Positions 47,841 to 58,289 of a stretch of DNA of 64,000 nucleotides are shown here, in pieces; positions within the stretch are counted from its first letter, which is position 1; each line of letters starts with the position of its first letter. Origin of the DNA: Streptomyces griseoincarnatus (GTDB taxonomy: Bacteria > Actinomycetota > Actinomycetes > Streptomycetales > Streptomycetaceae); assembly GCA_014649575.1 (NCBI GenBank), contig BMTH01000002.1:1-64000 (forward strand), written 5' to 3'. The position numbers were made by a program, and so were the translations under genes. The notes under the pieces were generated by a model, which saw only the letters and a list, made by a program, of their open reading frames with translations, made no database searches and was not told the origin of the DNA.

Positions 47841-49705
47841 AGGGGGTGGTGACCGGGGGGCCGGGTCGGGACGGGGGGTGGCGCGCCGTGGTGGGCCAGT
47901 TCGTTCCGGAGGGACGTGAGGCGGCGGAGGTGGTGGGGGTCGAGGGTGCCGGTGTCGTCCAGGTGGACGGCGCAGGCGGTGGTGGTGTCGACGAGCCGTT
48001 CGAGGGTCGTGGCGATCTCGTCGGCGCCGTCCGCGTGCCGGGCGAGCGTCGGGAGTTCGGCGGAGGCGAGGGCGATGGCGGCGCGGGCCTCGGCGAGGGT
48101 GCGGTAGGCCTCGCGGCGCAGCGCCCAGCGGGCCTCGCGGTCCTCGGACTCCCCCAGCACATGGGCGAGGTACTCGCGTGCCGCGCCGCTCGCCTCGGCA
48201 AGCCGGGCACGGATGGCCTCGCCGCGCCGACCGGGGGTGGGCAGGTGTCCGACGACCAGCACGATGGCGCAGGCCAGCAGGGTTTCGCCGATCCGGGCGA
48301 AGGACGCCTGGGGTTCGCCGCCGGCCATCACCAGGGCCAGGACGAGCACGGTGACGACGGCGGTCTGCGCGGCGAAGTGCCGGGTGGCGAGCGGGATCAG
48401 CGCCCCGCAGACGGTGACGAGGAGGACGAGCCCCACCGGCCGCGGCAGTACCGCGGCGAACCCGGCGAACAGCAGGGCGCCCAGCACCGTTCCCGCGGCG
48501 CGGGACAGCACGCGGGAGGCCAGGGGCCCGAGGTCGGGCTTGACGAGGAAGACGGCGGTGGCGGGCAGCCAGTACCAGTGCTCGTGCTGGCCGTACCAGC
48601 GCGTGTGGTGGAGGGCCTGGGCGACGGCGGCGCTCACGCCGAAGCAGAGGGCGACGCGCATCCCGTACTCGCGGCCGCGGGCGCCGAGGACGGTCCGCAG
48701 GACGGAGGTCCGGGTGCGCCTGCGTCCGTGCAGCCGCCGGCTGTCGGCCCGGTCGAACGTCTCGGCCGCGTACAGCAGGGCGTCGTCCAGGGCGCGCAGG
48801 CCGGGTGCGGAGCGGGCGGGGGCGGGCAGCGGGCCGGTGGGAGCGCCGTTGCGCACGGCGGCAGCCAGGCGGCGGGGCGCCTCGGACGTACGGTCCGGCA
48901 CCGGGTCGCCCGCCCAGGCCAGCGCGGTCGCGGCCTCGGCGAGCGGGAGGGCCGCGGCGTACTGGGCGTGCAGCCGGCGTTCGGCCGCGGAGGAGGGGCG
49001 GCGGCGCAGCCGGGGTCCGGCGAGCGCGTCCTGCGCCTGGTCGAGGGAGGCGGTGAGCGCGGCCCGCCGTGCGGTGGCGCCGTCCGAGCCGGCGGCGTCG
49101 AGCAGCCCGGCGACGGCCTCGTACACCCCGGCGACGGCGGCGCGCTCCCCGTCGAAGCGCAGCTCGAAGCGGCGGTCCCCGGCGAGGGTGTGGGAGGTGG
49201 GCAGCGCGAGCCGCAGCAGGAGCAGCCAGGCGGCGCCCGCGACGAAGGCGGCCGCCCGCAGCCAGCCCGGCTCGGGCAGCGGCATACCGGCCCCGACGGC
49301 CGCGCCGACCAGCAGCTGCGTCCCGGCGGAGGACCCCACCGGGCCCAGCGCACTGATCCCTCCGGCGGCCAGACCCAGCACGGTCAGCAGCAGGGTGAGC
49401 AGCACGGCCGGCGCGTGGTCCCCGGCGAGCGTGCCCGTCAGCAGCCCAGCCGCACCCGCGAGGGCGGGCGTCCCGATCCGGGCCACGGAGGCGCGCCGGC
49501 TGCCGGGCCGGTCGTTGATCCCGGCGAACATGGCGCCGATCGCGGCGACCACCCCGAGGGTGGGCCGCCCGGCGAGCACGGCGGCGAGCAGCAGCGGCCC
49601 GCCGCCCAGCGCCCCGCGCAACACCGCACTCCGGGAGACCGGCCCCCGCTGGGACCGGAGGGCATGGGCGAGCCACGGGGGTACGGCGAGGGCGGTGCGG
49701 GTCAC
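47828..49705 (-). CDS. FUSC-family inner-membrane protein (aromatic acid exporter-like)
   Basis: A 625-residue membrane protein. Two blocks of hydrophobic helices (about 25-160 and 345-470) flank a cytoplasmic domain, the usual FUSC/YccS duplication. Segments include RPTLGVVAAIGAMFAGINDRPGSRR and WYWLPATAVFLVKPDLGPLASRVLSRAAGTVLGALLFAG. Homologues export aromatic acids or related compounds; the substrate is unknown. GTG at 49705 is preceded by GGAG at 6-nt spacing. Its last residues (GHHPLGVG) lie in the terminal copy of the 105-bp repeat. Confidence 0.85.
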   Translation of the reverse strand: MTRTALAVPPWLAHALRSQRGPVSRSAVLRGALGGGPLLLAAVLAGRPTLGVVAAIGAMFAGINDRPGSRRASVARIGTPALAGAAGLLTGTLAGDHAPAVLLTLLLTVLGLAAGGISALGPVGSSAGTQLLVGAAVGAGMPLPEPGWLRAAAFVAGAAWLLLLRLALPTSHTLAGDRRFELRFDGERAAVAGVYEAVAGLLDAAGSDGATARRAALTASLDQAQDALAGPRLRRRPSSAAERRLHAQYAAALPLAEAATALAWAGDPVPDRTSEAPRRLAAAVRNGAPTGPLPAPARSAPGLRALDDALLYAAETFDRADSRRLHGRRRTRTSVLRTVLGARGREYGMRVALCFGVSAAVAQALHHTRWYGQHEHWYWLPATAVFLVKPDLGPLASRVLSRAAGTVLGALLFAGFAAVLPRPVGLVLLVTVCGALIPLATRHFAAQTAVVTVLVLALVMAGGEPQASFARIGETLLACAIVLVVGHLPTPGRRGEAIRARLAEASGAAREYLAHVLGESEDREARWALRREAYRTLAEARAAIALASAELPTLARHADGADEIATTLERLVDTTTACAVHLDDTGTLDPHHLRRLTSLRNELAHHGAPPPVPTRPPGHHPLGVG

Positions 49706-50007
49706 AGGGCTCCTGTCGTCCGGTCGTTGCGGCTGCTCCTTCGGACAACGCTGACCGGGGCGGAACTCATGCCCCCCACGGTAGGCGGGCTTCACTGACG
49801 GGAGGGAACGGGCGTGTTTCACCGGTGTGACAGCCGGGCGGACGCGCCCTGTCCGTCCTGAGCGGACCGGGCGGCGGCCCGCCCTCGATGCGCCGAAATC
49901 CCCGCAGTATTAGCCGCTCCCTTCCCCTTCGCCCATCGAATTGGGCTGTTGGTGGGAAATACCGCTCCCCGCGCGCCCGCCGTGTGCGGTGGACCTACGC
50001 TGCCGAC

Positions 50008-50058
50008 ATGGGGAGGCACAGTCCACGCCATTTCCATTCAAGGAGAGCTGATGGCTGA
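50008..50058 (+). other. Possible 16-codon leader ORF overlapping glpF
   Basis: ATG at 50008 opens MGRHSPRHFHSRRADG, ending with TGA at 50056-50058 that overlaps the glpF start at 50051. A -10-like TACGCT lies at 49996-50001, 6 nt before it. It could couple or attenuate glpF translation, but may be chance. Confidence 0.25.
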
Positions 50059-50953
50059 TCGCGTAACAGCTCCGCGCCGACGCGGCTATCGCGAAGGCAT
50101 AGGCGGCGAGATGCTCGCCGAATTCCTGGGGACGTTCGTCCTCATTCTGCTGGGTGTCGGATCCGTCGCCGTCGCCGTCGTGGGCCTGCCCGGTTCCGGA
50201 CGGCAGTTCGTGGATTTCGGGCCGGCGAACTGGCTCATCATCTGCTGGGGCTGGGGCCTGGCCGTCGTCTTCGGCATCTACGTGGCCGGCGGCATCAGCG
50301 GCGCCCACATCAACCCGGCGGTGACCCTGGCCTTCGCCGTGCGCAGGGACTTCCCGCTGAAGAAGGTGCCCGCCTACTGGCTGGCCCAGCTGTGCGGCGC
50401 GTTCGTCGCGGCCGCGCTCGTCTACGCCTGCTACCGCTGGGCGATCGACGCCGCCGACGCGAAGGCGGGACTGGCCCGTGACGAATCACTGGCCACCTAT
50501 TCCATCTTCGCGACCTTCCCCGCGGAATACTTCGGTGATTCCTGGTGGGGTCCGCTGCTCGACCAGATCGTGGGCACCGGAATTCTGCTTCTTCTGGTCT
50601 GCGCACTCATCGACCTGAAGAACGTCGCGCCCCTGTCGAATCTGCACCCGTTCCTCATCGGTCTGGTGGTCGTCGCCATCGGTCTGACCTTCGGCACGAA
50701 CGCCGGATACGCGATCAATCCCGCGCGGGATTTCGGTCCGCGGCTGTTCACGTACTTCGAGGGCTGGGGTGACATCGCCCTTCCGGGCACGTTCGGGTGG
50801 TTCAGCGGCTACTGGTGGATCCCCATCGTCGGCCCGCTGATCGGCGGCGTCGCCGGTGTGCTGGTGTACGACCTGATCATCAAGCCGGTGGTCACCGCCA
50901 GGGCGCGGGCGATGGAGGCCCAGGAGGAAGGCCCGGCCACCGAGGAGGCGTAG
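50051..50953 (+). CDS. glpF: Glycerol uptake facilitator (aquaglyceroporin)
   Basis: A 300-residue MIP channel. The two NPA boxes are HINPAVT (88-90) and AINPARDFGPRL (223-225). The Asp after NPAR (D227) is the mark of glycerol facilitators rather than water channels. Six membrane helices are predicted, with a Glu-rich C-terminal tail. It lets glycerol enter by diffusion, where GlpK traps it. AAGGAG precedes the ATG at 50051. It lies 42 bp before glpK. Confidence 0.94.
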   Translation: MADRVTAPRRRGYREGIGGEMLAEFLGTFVLILLGVGSVAVAVVGLPGSGRQFVDFGPANWLIICWGWGLAVVFGIYVAGGISGAHINPAVTLAFAVRRDFPLKKVPAYWLAQLCGAFVAAALVYACYRWAIDAADAKAGLARDESLATYSIFATFPAEYFGDSWWGPLLDQIVGTGILLLLVCALIDLKNVAPLSNLHPFLIGLVVVAIGLTFGTNAGYAINPARDFGPRLFTYFEGWGDIALPGTFGWFSGYWWIPIVGPLIGGVAGVLVYDLIIKPVVTARARAMEAQEEGPATEEA

Positions 50954-50995
50954 GCCGCCCCCGGGACCCGTCGTCACTCAGGAAAGGTTTCAGTG

Positions 50996-52513
<1,518 letters not shown>

Positions 52514-52552
52514 CCCCGGGGCGGCCGGCCGGCGGTCGCCTCGCGCGACGGC

Positions 52553-52744
52553 TCAGCGGTCGGCGATGTCCTCACGCAGACCGTCGGAGAACTCCCACCA
52601 GGACAGCGGGAGCCAGTCGCCGTTGACGAACGCGTCCACGGTCGCGCCGCGGCCGCGGACCGTCACGGTCGTGCCCGGGGGGTATGTGGTGCCGGACAGC
52701 CCGGGCACGGCCACCAGCAGTGTCCCCAGCCTTTGAGCTGACAT
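52553..52744 (-). CDS. Small conserved-type hypothetical protein
   Basis: A 63-residue ORF (MSAQRLGTLLVAVPGLSGTTYPPG, then TVTVRGRGATVDAFVNGDWLPLSWWEFSDGLREDIADR). The ATG at 52744 has GGGAAGGG about 6 nt upstream. It reads like a small beta-rich domain with a tryptophan pair. There is no known function. It is convergent with glpK and divergent from the dehydrogenase gene. Confidence 0.65.
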   Translation of the reverse strand: MSAQRLGTLLVAVPGLSGTTYPPGTTVTVRGRGATVDAFVNGDWLPLSWWEFSDGLREDIADR

Positions 52745-52964
52745 GTTCCGCCCTTCCCCTCTCGTCGGGTGTCACGTCGGATGGCGGCCTGATCGCCGGG
52801 TGCGGCGCCCCGGGAAATGGGGCGGACGTCGCACGATATTCGTCGGATGCTACCGGCTTGCTCCGGCCACAAGACCGGAGAATCATGAGATATCGGTCAC
52901 GCGGGCCATCGGGAGGGGCGTCGCTGCGCACCACGCAGAACACCAACCGAACGGAGATCGCACC

Positions 52965-54101
52965 ATGAAGGCCGTCGTGTACAAGGGACCGTTCGAGGTC
53001 GCCGTCGAGGACGTCGAGAACCCGACGATCCAGCATCCGAACGATGTGATCGTACGGGTCACCTCAACCGCGATCTGCGGCTCCGACCTGCACATGTACG
53101 AGGGCCGCACGGCCGCCGAGCCGGGTATCACCTTCGGCCACGAGAACATGGGCATCGTCGCCGAGGTCGGCCCGGGCGTCACCTCGCTCAAGGAGGGCGA
53201 CCGGGTGGTCATGCCCTTCAACGTCGCCTGCGGCTTCTGCACCAACTGCGTCGAGGGCTTCACCGGGTACTGCCTCACCGTCAATCCCGGCTTTCCGGGC
53301 GGCGCCTACGGCTATGTGGCCATGGGCCCCTGGAAGGGCGGCCAGGCGGAGTACCTGCGCGTCCCCTACGCCGACTTCAACTGCCTGAAGCTGCCGGCGG
53401 GCACCGAGCACGAGAAGGACTTCGTGCTCCTCGCGGACATCTTCCCCACCGGATACCACGGCTGCGAACTCGCCCAGGTGCGCCCGGGCGACAGCGTCAC
53501 CGTGTACGGCGCCGGACCGGTCGGCCTGATGGCCGCCTACTCGGCGCTGCTGCGCGGCGCGCGGAAGGTGTTCGTGGTCGACCGCGTCGGGGAGAGGCTG
53601 CAGAAGGCCGAGGAGATCGGGGCGGTCCCGATCGACTTCACGGAGGGCGACCCGGTCGAGCAGATCCACGACCAGACCGAGGGCATGGGCACCGACAAGG
53701 GCATCGACGCCGTCGGCTACCAGGCCTCGGCGGGCGGCGGCACCGACCGCGAGGAGCCGGCGACCGTGCTGAACGCGCTGGTCCGCACGGTCCGTGCCAC
53801 CGGCATGCTCGGCATCCCCGGGCTGTACGTGCCGTCCGACCCGGGCGCCCCGGACGAGCAGTCCAAGCAGGGCATGCTGCTGGTCGCGATCGGCAAGCTC
53901 TTCGAGAAGGGCCTGAAGCTCGGTACCGGTCAGTGCAACGTCAAGCGCTACAACCGGCAGCTCCGCGACATGATCATCGAGGGCCGGGCCGAGCCCAGCT
54001 TCGTGGTCTCTCACGAACTGCCGCTGGACCAGGCACCGTCGGCGTACGACAAGTTCGACAAGCGGATCGAGGGCTACACCAAGGTGGTACTGCACCCGTA
54101 G
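52965..54101 (+). CDS. Zinc-dependent alcohol/formaldehyde dehydrogenase (glutathione-independent type)
   Basis: A 378-residue medium-chain dehydrogenase. Catalytic zinc ligands are C38 (ICGSDLHMYEGR) and H59 with E60 (FGHENMG). Structural zinc cysteines are C89, C92, C95 and C103. The NAD site is VTVYGAGPVGLMAAYSALL. The long insert VNPGFPGGAYGYVAMGPWKGGQAEYLR resembles Pseudomonas-type glutathione-independent formaldehyde dehydrogenase, which carries bound NAD. The physiological substrate may be formaldehyde or another aldehyde or alcohol. The start at 52965 gives the expected MKAVVYKGPFEV; GGAG lies about 6 nt upstream. Confidence 0.88.
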   Translation: MKAVVYKGPFEVAVEDVENPTIQHPNDVIVRVTSTAICGSDLHMYEGRTAAEPGITFGHENMGIVAEVGPGVTSLKEGDRVVMPFNVACGFCTNCVEGFTGYCLTVNPGFPGGAYGYVAMGPWKGGQAEYLRVPYADFNCLKLPAGTEHEKDFVLLADIFPTGYHGCELAQVRPGDSVTVYGAGPVGLMAAYSALLRGARKVFVVDRVGERLQKAEEIGAVPIDFTEGDPVEQIHDQTEGMGTDKGIDAVGYQASAGGGTDREEPATVLNALVRTVRATGMLGIPGLYVPSDPGAPDEQSKQGMLLVAIGKLFEKGLKLGTGQCNVKRYNRQLRDMIIEGRAEPSFVVSHELPLDQAPSAYDKFDKRIEGYTKVVLHP

Positions 54102-54124
54102 GAAGGCTGCGGGCACGCTGTCCG

Positions 54125-55090
54125 TCAGGGGCGGCGGCGGGCGTACCGGTCCGTCGCCGCCACCAGGGCGTCGTCCCCGACGGCGCCCGCGTCGTGCCCG
54201 GCGTCGTCGACGATCACCAGCTCACTGCCCGGCCAGGCGTGGTGCAGCCGCCACACGGTGCCGAGCAGGTTGCCGAAGTCGAGGCTGCCCTGGACCAGGG
54301 TGCCGGGGACGTCCGCGAGGAGGTGTGCGTCGCGCAGGACGACACCCTGCTCTCCCCCGTCGCCGAAGAAGTGGTCGTTGCCCCAGTAATGGGTGACGGT
54401 GCGGGCGAAGCCGTAGCGGAACTCAGGGTCCCGGAACCGCTCGACGGAACCGGGCGGGGCGGGGATGATCGCCGTCTCCCAGTCCGTCCACGCCTGCGCC
54501 GCCCGCGCCCTGACCTCGGGGTCGGGTGATTCCAGCAGGAGGTTGTACGCGGCGGCCAGGCTGCCGTCGCGCTCGTCCTCCGGCAGCTCGGCGAGGAACC
54601 GCTCGAACGCCTCCGGGAAGATCCGGCCGAGGCCCCGGGTCAGCAGGTCGACCTCCGCGGGCGAGCCGGTGGCCACGCCCGTCAGCACCAGCTCGGACAC
54701 CACGCCGGGGTGGGTCTGCGCGTACCGCAGGCCCAGGGCCGAGCCGAAGGACACCCCCCACACCAGCCAGCGCTCGATGCCCAGGTGCGCGCGGAGCCGC
54801 TCCAGGTCCGCCATCAGGTGCGGCGCCGTGTTGGCGCTCATGTCGGTGGCGGGGTCGGCGGCCGACGGCCGTGACCGTCCCGCCCCGCGCTGGTGGAACA
54901 GGACGATGCGGTAGGCGGCGGGGTCGAAGTAGCGCCGCAGTCCTGCGCCGGCGCCCGAGCCGGGTCCGCCGTGCAGCACCACCGCGGGTCTGCCGTGCGG
55001 GTTCCCGCTGGTCTCCCAGTAGAGGCGGTTGCCGTCCCCGACGTCGAGCATGCCCTGGTCGTACGGTTCGATCTCCGGATACCTGCCCAT
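54125..55090 (-). CDS. pip: Proline iminopeptidase (S33, alpha/beta hydrolase)
   Basis: A 321-residue hydrolase. The oxyanion motif is VVLHGGPGSGAGAGLRRYFDP. The nucleophile elbow is WGVSFGSALGLRYAQ, and the C-terminal catalytic His is in VIVDDAGHDAGA. The pattern FHQRGAGRSRP is typical of the family. It removes N-terminal proline from peptides in the cytoplasm. The ATG at 55090 gives the canonical MGRYPEIEPYDQGMLDVGDG. It is 32 bp downstream of the uracil-DNA glycosylase gene and could be co-transcribed. Confidence 0.93.
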   Translation of the reverse strand: MGRYPEIEPYDQGMLDVGDGNRLYWETSGNPHGRPAVVLHGGPGSGAGAGLRRYFDPAAYRIVLFHQRGAGRSRPSAADPATDMSANTAPHLMADLERLRAHLGIERWLVWGVSFGSALGLRYAQTHPGVVSELVLTGVATGSPAEVDLLTRGLGRIFPEAFERFLAELPEDERDGSLAAAYNLLLESPDPEVRARAAQAWTDWETAIIPAPPGSVERFRDPEFRYGFARTVTHYWGNDHFFGDGGEQGVVLRDAHLLADVPGTLVQGSLDFGNLLGTVWRLHHAWPGSELVIVDDAGHDAGAVGDDALVAATDRYARRRP

Positions 55091-55122
55091 GCGGGCACCG
55101 TAGCGCCCCCGCGCGGGTCGGC

Positions 55123-55845
55123 TCATCCCTGTTTCGTGGGAGGCAGTCCGGCCGCCGTGGCCGCCGTGCGCAGGACGTCCCTGAGCATCTCGGGGGTGAG
55201 TTTGCCGGTGAAGGTGTTCCGCTGGCTGACGTGGAAGCAGCCGTGGAGGCCGAGCGGCGGGCCGTCGCCGGCGTCCAGCTCGACATGGACGCCGTGCCCG
55301 AAGACGGGCCGCGGGCGGGGCACGGTCCAGCCGGCCTCGGCGAACGCGGGCAGCGCCGCCTGCCAGCCGAAGGCGCCGAGGACGACGGCCGCCCGGACCG
55401 TGGGCCGCAGCAGCCGCAGCTCCTGCACCAGCCAGGGCCGGCAGGCGTCCCGCTCGGCCGGGGTGGGCTTGTTGGCGGGCGGGGCGCAGTGCACGGGCGC
55501 GGTGACGCGGACCCCGTACAGCTCCAGGCCGTCGTCGGTGTGCGCGGAGGTCGGCTGGGAGGCCAGGCCCACGTCGTACAGCGCCTGGTACAGCACGTCG
55601 CCGGAGCGGTCGCCCGTGAACATCCGGCCGGTGCGGTTGCCGCCGTGCGCGGCGGGCGCGAGACCGATGATCACCAGCCGCGCGTCGGGGGGCCCGAACC
55701 CGGGCACCGGCCTCCCCCAGTACGTCCAGTCCGCGAACGCGGCCCGCTTGGTACGGGCTACCTCCTCACGCCAGTCGACCAGACGCGGACAGGCACGGCA
55801 GCCGGCGATGCGCCGGTCGAGCCGGGCGAGGCCTTCGGATTCCAT
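55123..55845 (-). CDS. Uracil-DNA glycosylase, [4Fe-4S] family
   Basis: A 240-residue UDG. The N-terminal cluster cysteines (RRIAGCRACPRL, C16 and C19) begin the iron-sulfur site. Motif A is VIIGLAPAAHGGNRTGRMFTGDRSGDVLY, and motif B is HVSQRNTFTGKLT. The combination resembles family 5 UDGb rather than family 4. It removes uracil and related lesions from DNA for base-excision repair. The ATG at 55845 is the natural N-terminus. Confidence 0.92.
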   Translation of the reverse strand: MESEGLARLDRRIAGCRACPRLVDWREEVARTKRAAFADWTYWGRPVPGFGPPDARLVIIGLAPAAHGGNRTGRMFTGDRSGDVLYQALYDVGLASQPTSAHTDDGLELYGVRVTAPVHCAPPANKPTPAERDACRPWLVQELRLLRPTVRAAVVLGAFGWQAALPAFAEAGWTVPRPRPVFGHGVHVELDAGDGPPLGLHGCFHVSQRNTFTGKLTPEMLRDVLRTAATAAGLPPTKQG

Positions 55846-55898
55846 GGCTCCACGGTAGGGCGTCCGGTCGGCGGGCCGGGCGGGCTAAGGTCGGGAGC

Positions 55899-56561
55899 AT
55901 GGTTGCGGAGGGTGCGCGGAACGACAGGACGGCCGGCGCGGACGAGGGCGCGGAGGCCACGTCCGAGGGGGTCACGCCGGAGGCGGTGGACCCGAAGGCC
56001 GCGGCGGCGGTGGCCGCCGCCGAGGCGGCAGGACCGCAGAACGGCGAGACCGTGCGGATCGACAGCTGGATCTGGTCGGTGCGGCTGGTCAAGACGCGGT
56101 CCATGGGGGCCGCGGCCTGCCGGGGCGGGCACGTCCGCGTGAACGGCGAGCGGGTGAAGCCGTCGCACTCCGTGCGGGTCGGCGACGAGGTACGGGTGCG
56201 GGTCGAGACGCGGGAGCGGGTCGTCGTCGTGAAGCGGCTGATCCGCAAGCGGGTGGGGGCGCCGGTCGCCGTCCAGTGCTACGTCGACAACTCGCCGCCG
56301 CCTCCGCCGCGGGAGGCCGTCGCCCCGGCCGGCATCCGCGACCGCGGCGCGGGCCGCCCGACCAAACGGGACCGCCGCGAGCTGGAACGGCTGCGGGGGC
56401 TGGGCGGCCTCGGCGGCCCCGGCCCGCTGGGTGGGGCCGCGGGCCCGCCCGCCCTCGGCGACCCGGGTGCCGCACCGGGCGGACGGGGCGCCGCGAACGG
56501 ACGTGGGGCAGGCGGACGCCGGGGCCGCAACAAGGGCGCCGGGGGCACGCCCCGACCGTAG
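55899..56561 (+). CDS. S4-domain RNA-binding protein (Hsp15-like)
   Basis: A 220-residue protein. An acidic, Ala-rich N-terminus of about 50 residues precedes an S4 domain (RIDSWIWSVRLVKTRSMGAAACRGGHVRVNGERVKPSHSVRVGDEVRV). The basic C-terminal half is Gly/Arg/Pro-rich and probably disordered. Hsp15 relatives rescue stalled 50S subunits by binding tRNA-linked chains; this role here is inferred. The -10-like TAAGGT at 55886-55891 ends 7 nt before the ATG, so the message is probably leaderless. It is divergent from the UDG gene. Confidence 0.87.
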   Translation: MVAEGARNDRTAGADEGAEATSEGVTPEAVDPKAAAAVAAAEAAGPQNGETVRIDSWIWSVRLVKTRSMGAAACRGGHVRVNGERVKPSHSVRVGDEVRVRVETRERVVVVKRLIRKRVGAPVAVQCYVDNSPPPPPREAVAPAGIRDRGAGRPTKRDRRELERLRGLGGLGGPGPLGGAAGPPALGDPGAAPGGRGAANGRGAGGRRGRNKGAGGTPRP

Positions 56562-56574
56562 GCACGGGTACGGA

Positions 56575-56623
56575 GCCGGCGCCGGAGGGGCGCGCCCTCC
56601 CGTCAGGCGGGGGGGGCGCCGGC
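56575..56623. terminator. Bidirectional terminator between S4 gene and methyltransferase
   Basis: Outer arms GCCGGCGCC/GGCGCCGGC with an inner GGAGGG/CCCTCC hairpin, located between two convergent stop codons. Confidence 0.6.
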
Positions 56624-56724
56624 ACCGCGCCCACCCGGACGCGGCAGGGCCACGGGCATCGGAGGCACACCCCGGCCGCGGAGTCCGGGCATCGTGTCCC
56701 GAGCGCGCCGGCGCCCGCGTCCCG

Positions 56725-57411
56725 TCAGACGCGGTCCGCCGGCACCGCCGTCACCCAGATCCCGTCCTCCGTCAGGTACCGGTCCGCCCTCAGCCCTTCC
56801 TCCGCGAGTGCCGTCTCGAACTGCTCCGGCGTCAGGGGACGCGACAGGAACGTCTGGGTCCAGGTCGCGTCCGGGAAGACGTACTCCGCGTGGACCGAGT
56901 CGACGCCGTCGCCGACCGGCTCCACGGACACGATCCGCACCGTGAAGCCCGCCGGGTCGACCCGCTCGCGCGGCACGTCCGTGTGGAAGTCGGCGCCCTC
57001 CCGCTGGATCAGGACGCACCCGCCCTCCGCGAGATGCCGTACACAGGTGCGCAGCATGCCCCGGCGCACCTCGGCGTCCCCCGCGTGCACCAGGAACGAG
57101 GCCAGCAGCACCACGTCGAAGGTCTCGCCGAGGTCGAGCCGCTCGATCGGGCCGCATACCGTCCGCGCCCCGCGCACCCGCTCCAGCATCTCGGCGGACT
57201 CGTCCACCGCCGTCACCTCGAAGCCGCGCTCCAGCAGCGCGTGGGTCATCCGCCCCACCCCGCAGCCCAGCTCCAGGATCCTCGCCCCCGTCGGCGCCGC
57301 CGCCGCGATCACGTCCGGCTCGTCCCCCACGGGAAGCCGCGCGTACAGCTCCACCGCGCACCCGTCCGGGGTGATCGCCCCGGGTCCCGTCCCCTCGTAC
57401 CCCGCCCGCAT
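56725..57411 (-). CDS. Class I SAM-dependent methyltransferase
   Basis: A 228-residue Rossmann-fold methyltransferase. Motif I is ILELGCGVGRMTHALLERG, followed by the acidic EVTAVDESAEML; later LDLGETFDVVLLASFLVHAG and CVRHLAEGGCVLIQREG fit motifs II-III. The substrate is unknown. The ATG at 57411 (MRAGYEGTGPG) is chosen because GGAG lies 6 nt upstream; it is inside a slightly longer frame starting at 57423 that has no ribosome binding site. It is divergent from a small membrane protein gene. Confidence 0.86.
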   Translation of the reverse strand: MRAGYEGTGPGAITPDGCAVELYARLPVGDEPDVIAAAAPTGARILELGCGVGRMTHALLERGFEVTAVDESAEMLERVRGARTVCGPIERLDLGETFDVVLLASFLVHAGDAEVRRGMLRTCVRHLAEGGCVLIQREGADFHTDVPRERVDPAGFTVRIVSVEPVGDGVDSVHAEYVFPDATWTQTFLSRPLTPEQFETALAEEGLRADRYLTEDGIWVTAVPADRV

Positions 57412-57549
57412 CGTCTTCTCCATGCCCGTCGAACGGGCAGCGCCCGCACGTCCGTTCCCCTCCCCGTCGATGCCACACGAACGAGTGACAGCGGATCGGG
57501 GCGGGCACCCGGAGCGTGAGAAAGTCCGGCCGCCAGGGTGAGGATCGCG

Positions 57550-57825
57550 ATGCGTACGGGCAGTGAGCCGACGACCGCGCGGAGTCCTCTGCGCGTGCGG
57601 TTCTGGCTGAGCGTGTGGGGCGTGCTCTGGACGGTGGCCGGAACGGTGGCGTTCGCACTCGCCGGGTATCCGGGCTGGGCGCTGGCCTGCGGAATGCTGT
57701 TCCTGGTCGTCGTGGCGGACCTGGTGTTCGTGGTCCGGCACATCCTCCAGGGCCCGCACTACCAGCCGGGCCGCGACGTCCCGCCGTACGAGCCCCCGCA
57801 CGGGCCGCCGACGGACCGGCGCTAG
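57550..57825 (+). CDS. DUF6343-like small membrane protein
   Basis: A 91-residue protein with two membrane helices (VRFWLSVWGVLWTVAGTVAFALAG and ACGMLFLVVVADLVFVVRHI) and a proline-rich cytoplasmic tail (YQPGRDVPPYEPPHGPP). The pattern fits the actinobacterial DUF6343 type, of unknown function. The ATG at 57550 has GAGG about 6 nt upstream; a GTG at 57538 is an alternative. It is convergent with the TPR gene. Confidence 0.75.
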   Translation: MRTGSEPTTARSPLRVRFWLSVWGVLWTVAGTVAFALAGYPGWALACGMLFLVVVADLVFVVRHILQGPHYQPGRDVPPYEPPHGPPTDRR

Positions 57826-57858
57826 CCGCCCGGCGCCCGCACCCCCGCGCCCGCGGGC

Positions 57859-58239
57859 TCAGCCGTCGAAGCGCGCGGCCTTCAGGTACTCCGGGTTCGG
57901 ATCCAGCGCTGCCGCGAGGCGGAAGTGCCGCTTGGCCGGGTGGGTCCTGCCCTGCCGCTCGTAGGTGCGGGCGAGGGCGAAGTGGGCGAAGGCGTTGTCC
58001 GGCTCCCGCTCCAGGACGAGCGAGAACTCCAGCTCGGCGGGGCGCAGCTGGGCCGCCGCGAAGAAGGCGCGCGCCCGGAGCAGCCGGGCGGCCGTGTTCT
58101 CGGGATGGACGTCGATGACGCCGTCGAGCAGCTTCACCGCGCCCCGCGGGTCGCGGGAGGCGAGCAGGTGCTCGGCGGCCCGGAAGTCGATGACGTGCGT
58201 CTCCGGCGTACGTCCGGACGGACCACTGGTCTGGGGCAC
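57859..58239 (-). CDS. Small TPR-repeat protein
   Basis: A 126-residue protein made of about three tetratricopeptide helix pairs, the clearest being HPENTAARLLRARAFFAAAQLRPAELEFS and PDNAFAHFALARTYERQGRTHPAKRHFRLAAALDPNPEYLKA. Such proteins mediate protein contacts; the partner is unknown. The GTG at 58239 (VPQTSGPSGRTPETHVIDF) has GGAAGG about 8 nt upstream. It lies 50 bp downstream of coaE on the same strand. Confidence 0.85.
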   Translation of the reverse strand: MPQTSGPSGRTPETHVIDFRAAEHLLASRDPRGAVKLLDGVIDVHPENTAARLLRARAFFAAAQLRPAELEFSLVLEREPDNAFAHFALARTYERQGRTHPAKRHFRLAAALDPNPEYLKAARFDG

Positions 58240-58289
58240 GGCGGAATCCTTCCCTCTCTCCGGAGGATCAACGCCCCGCCCGGCGCCCT

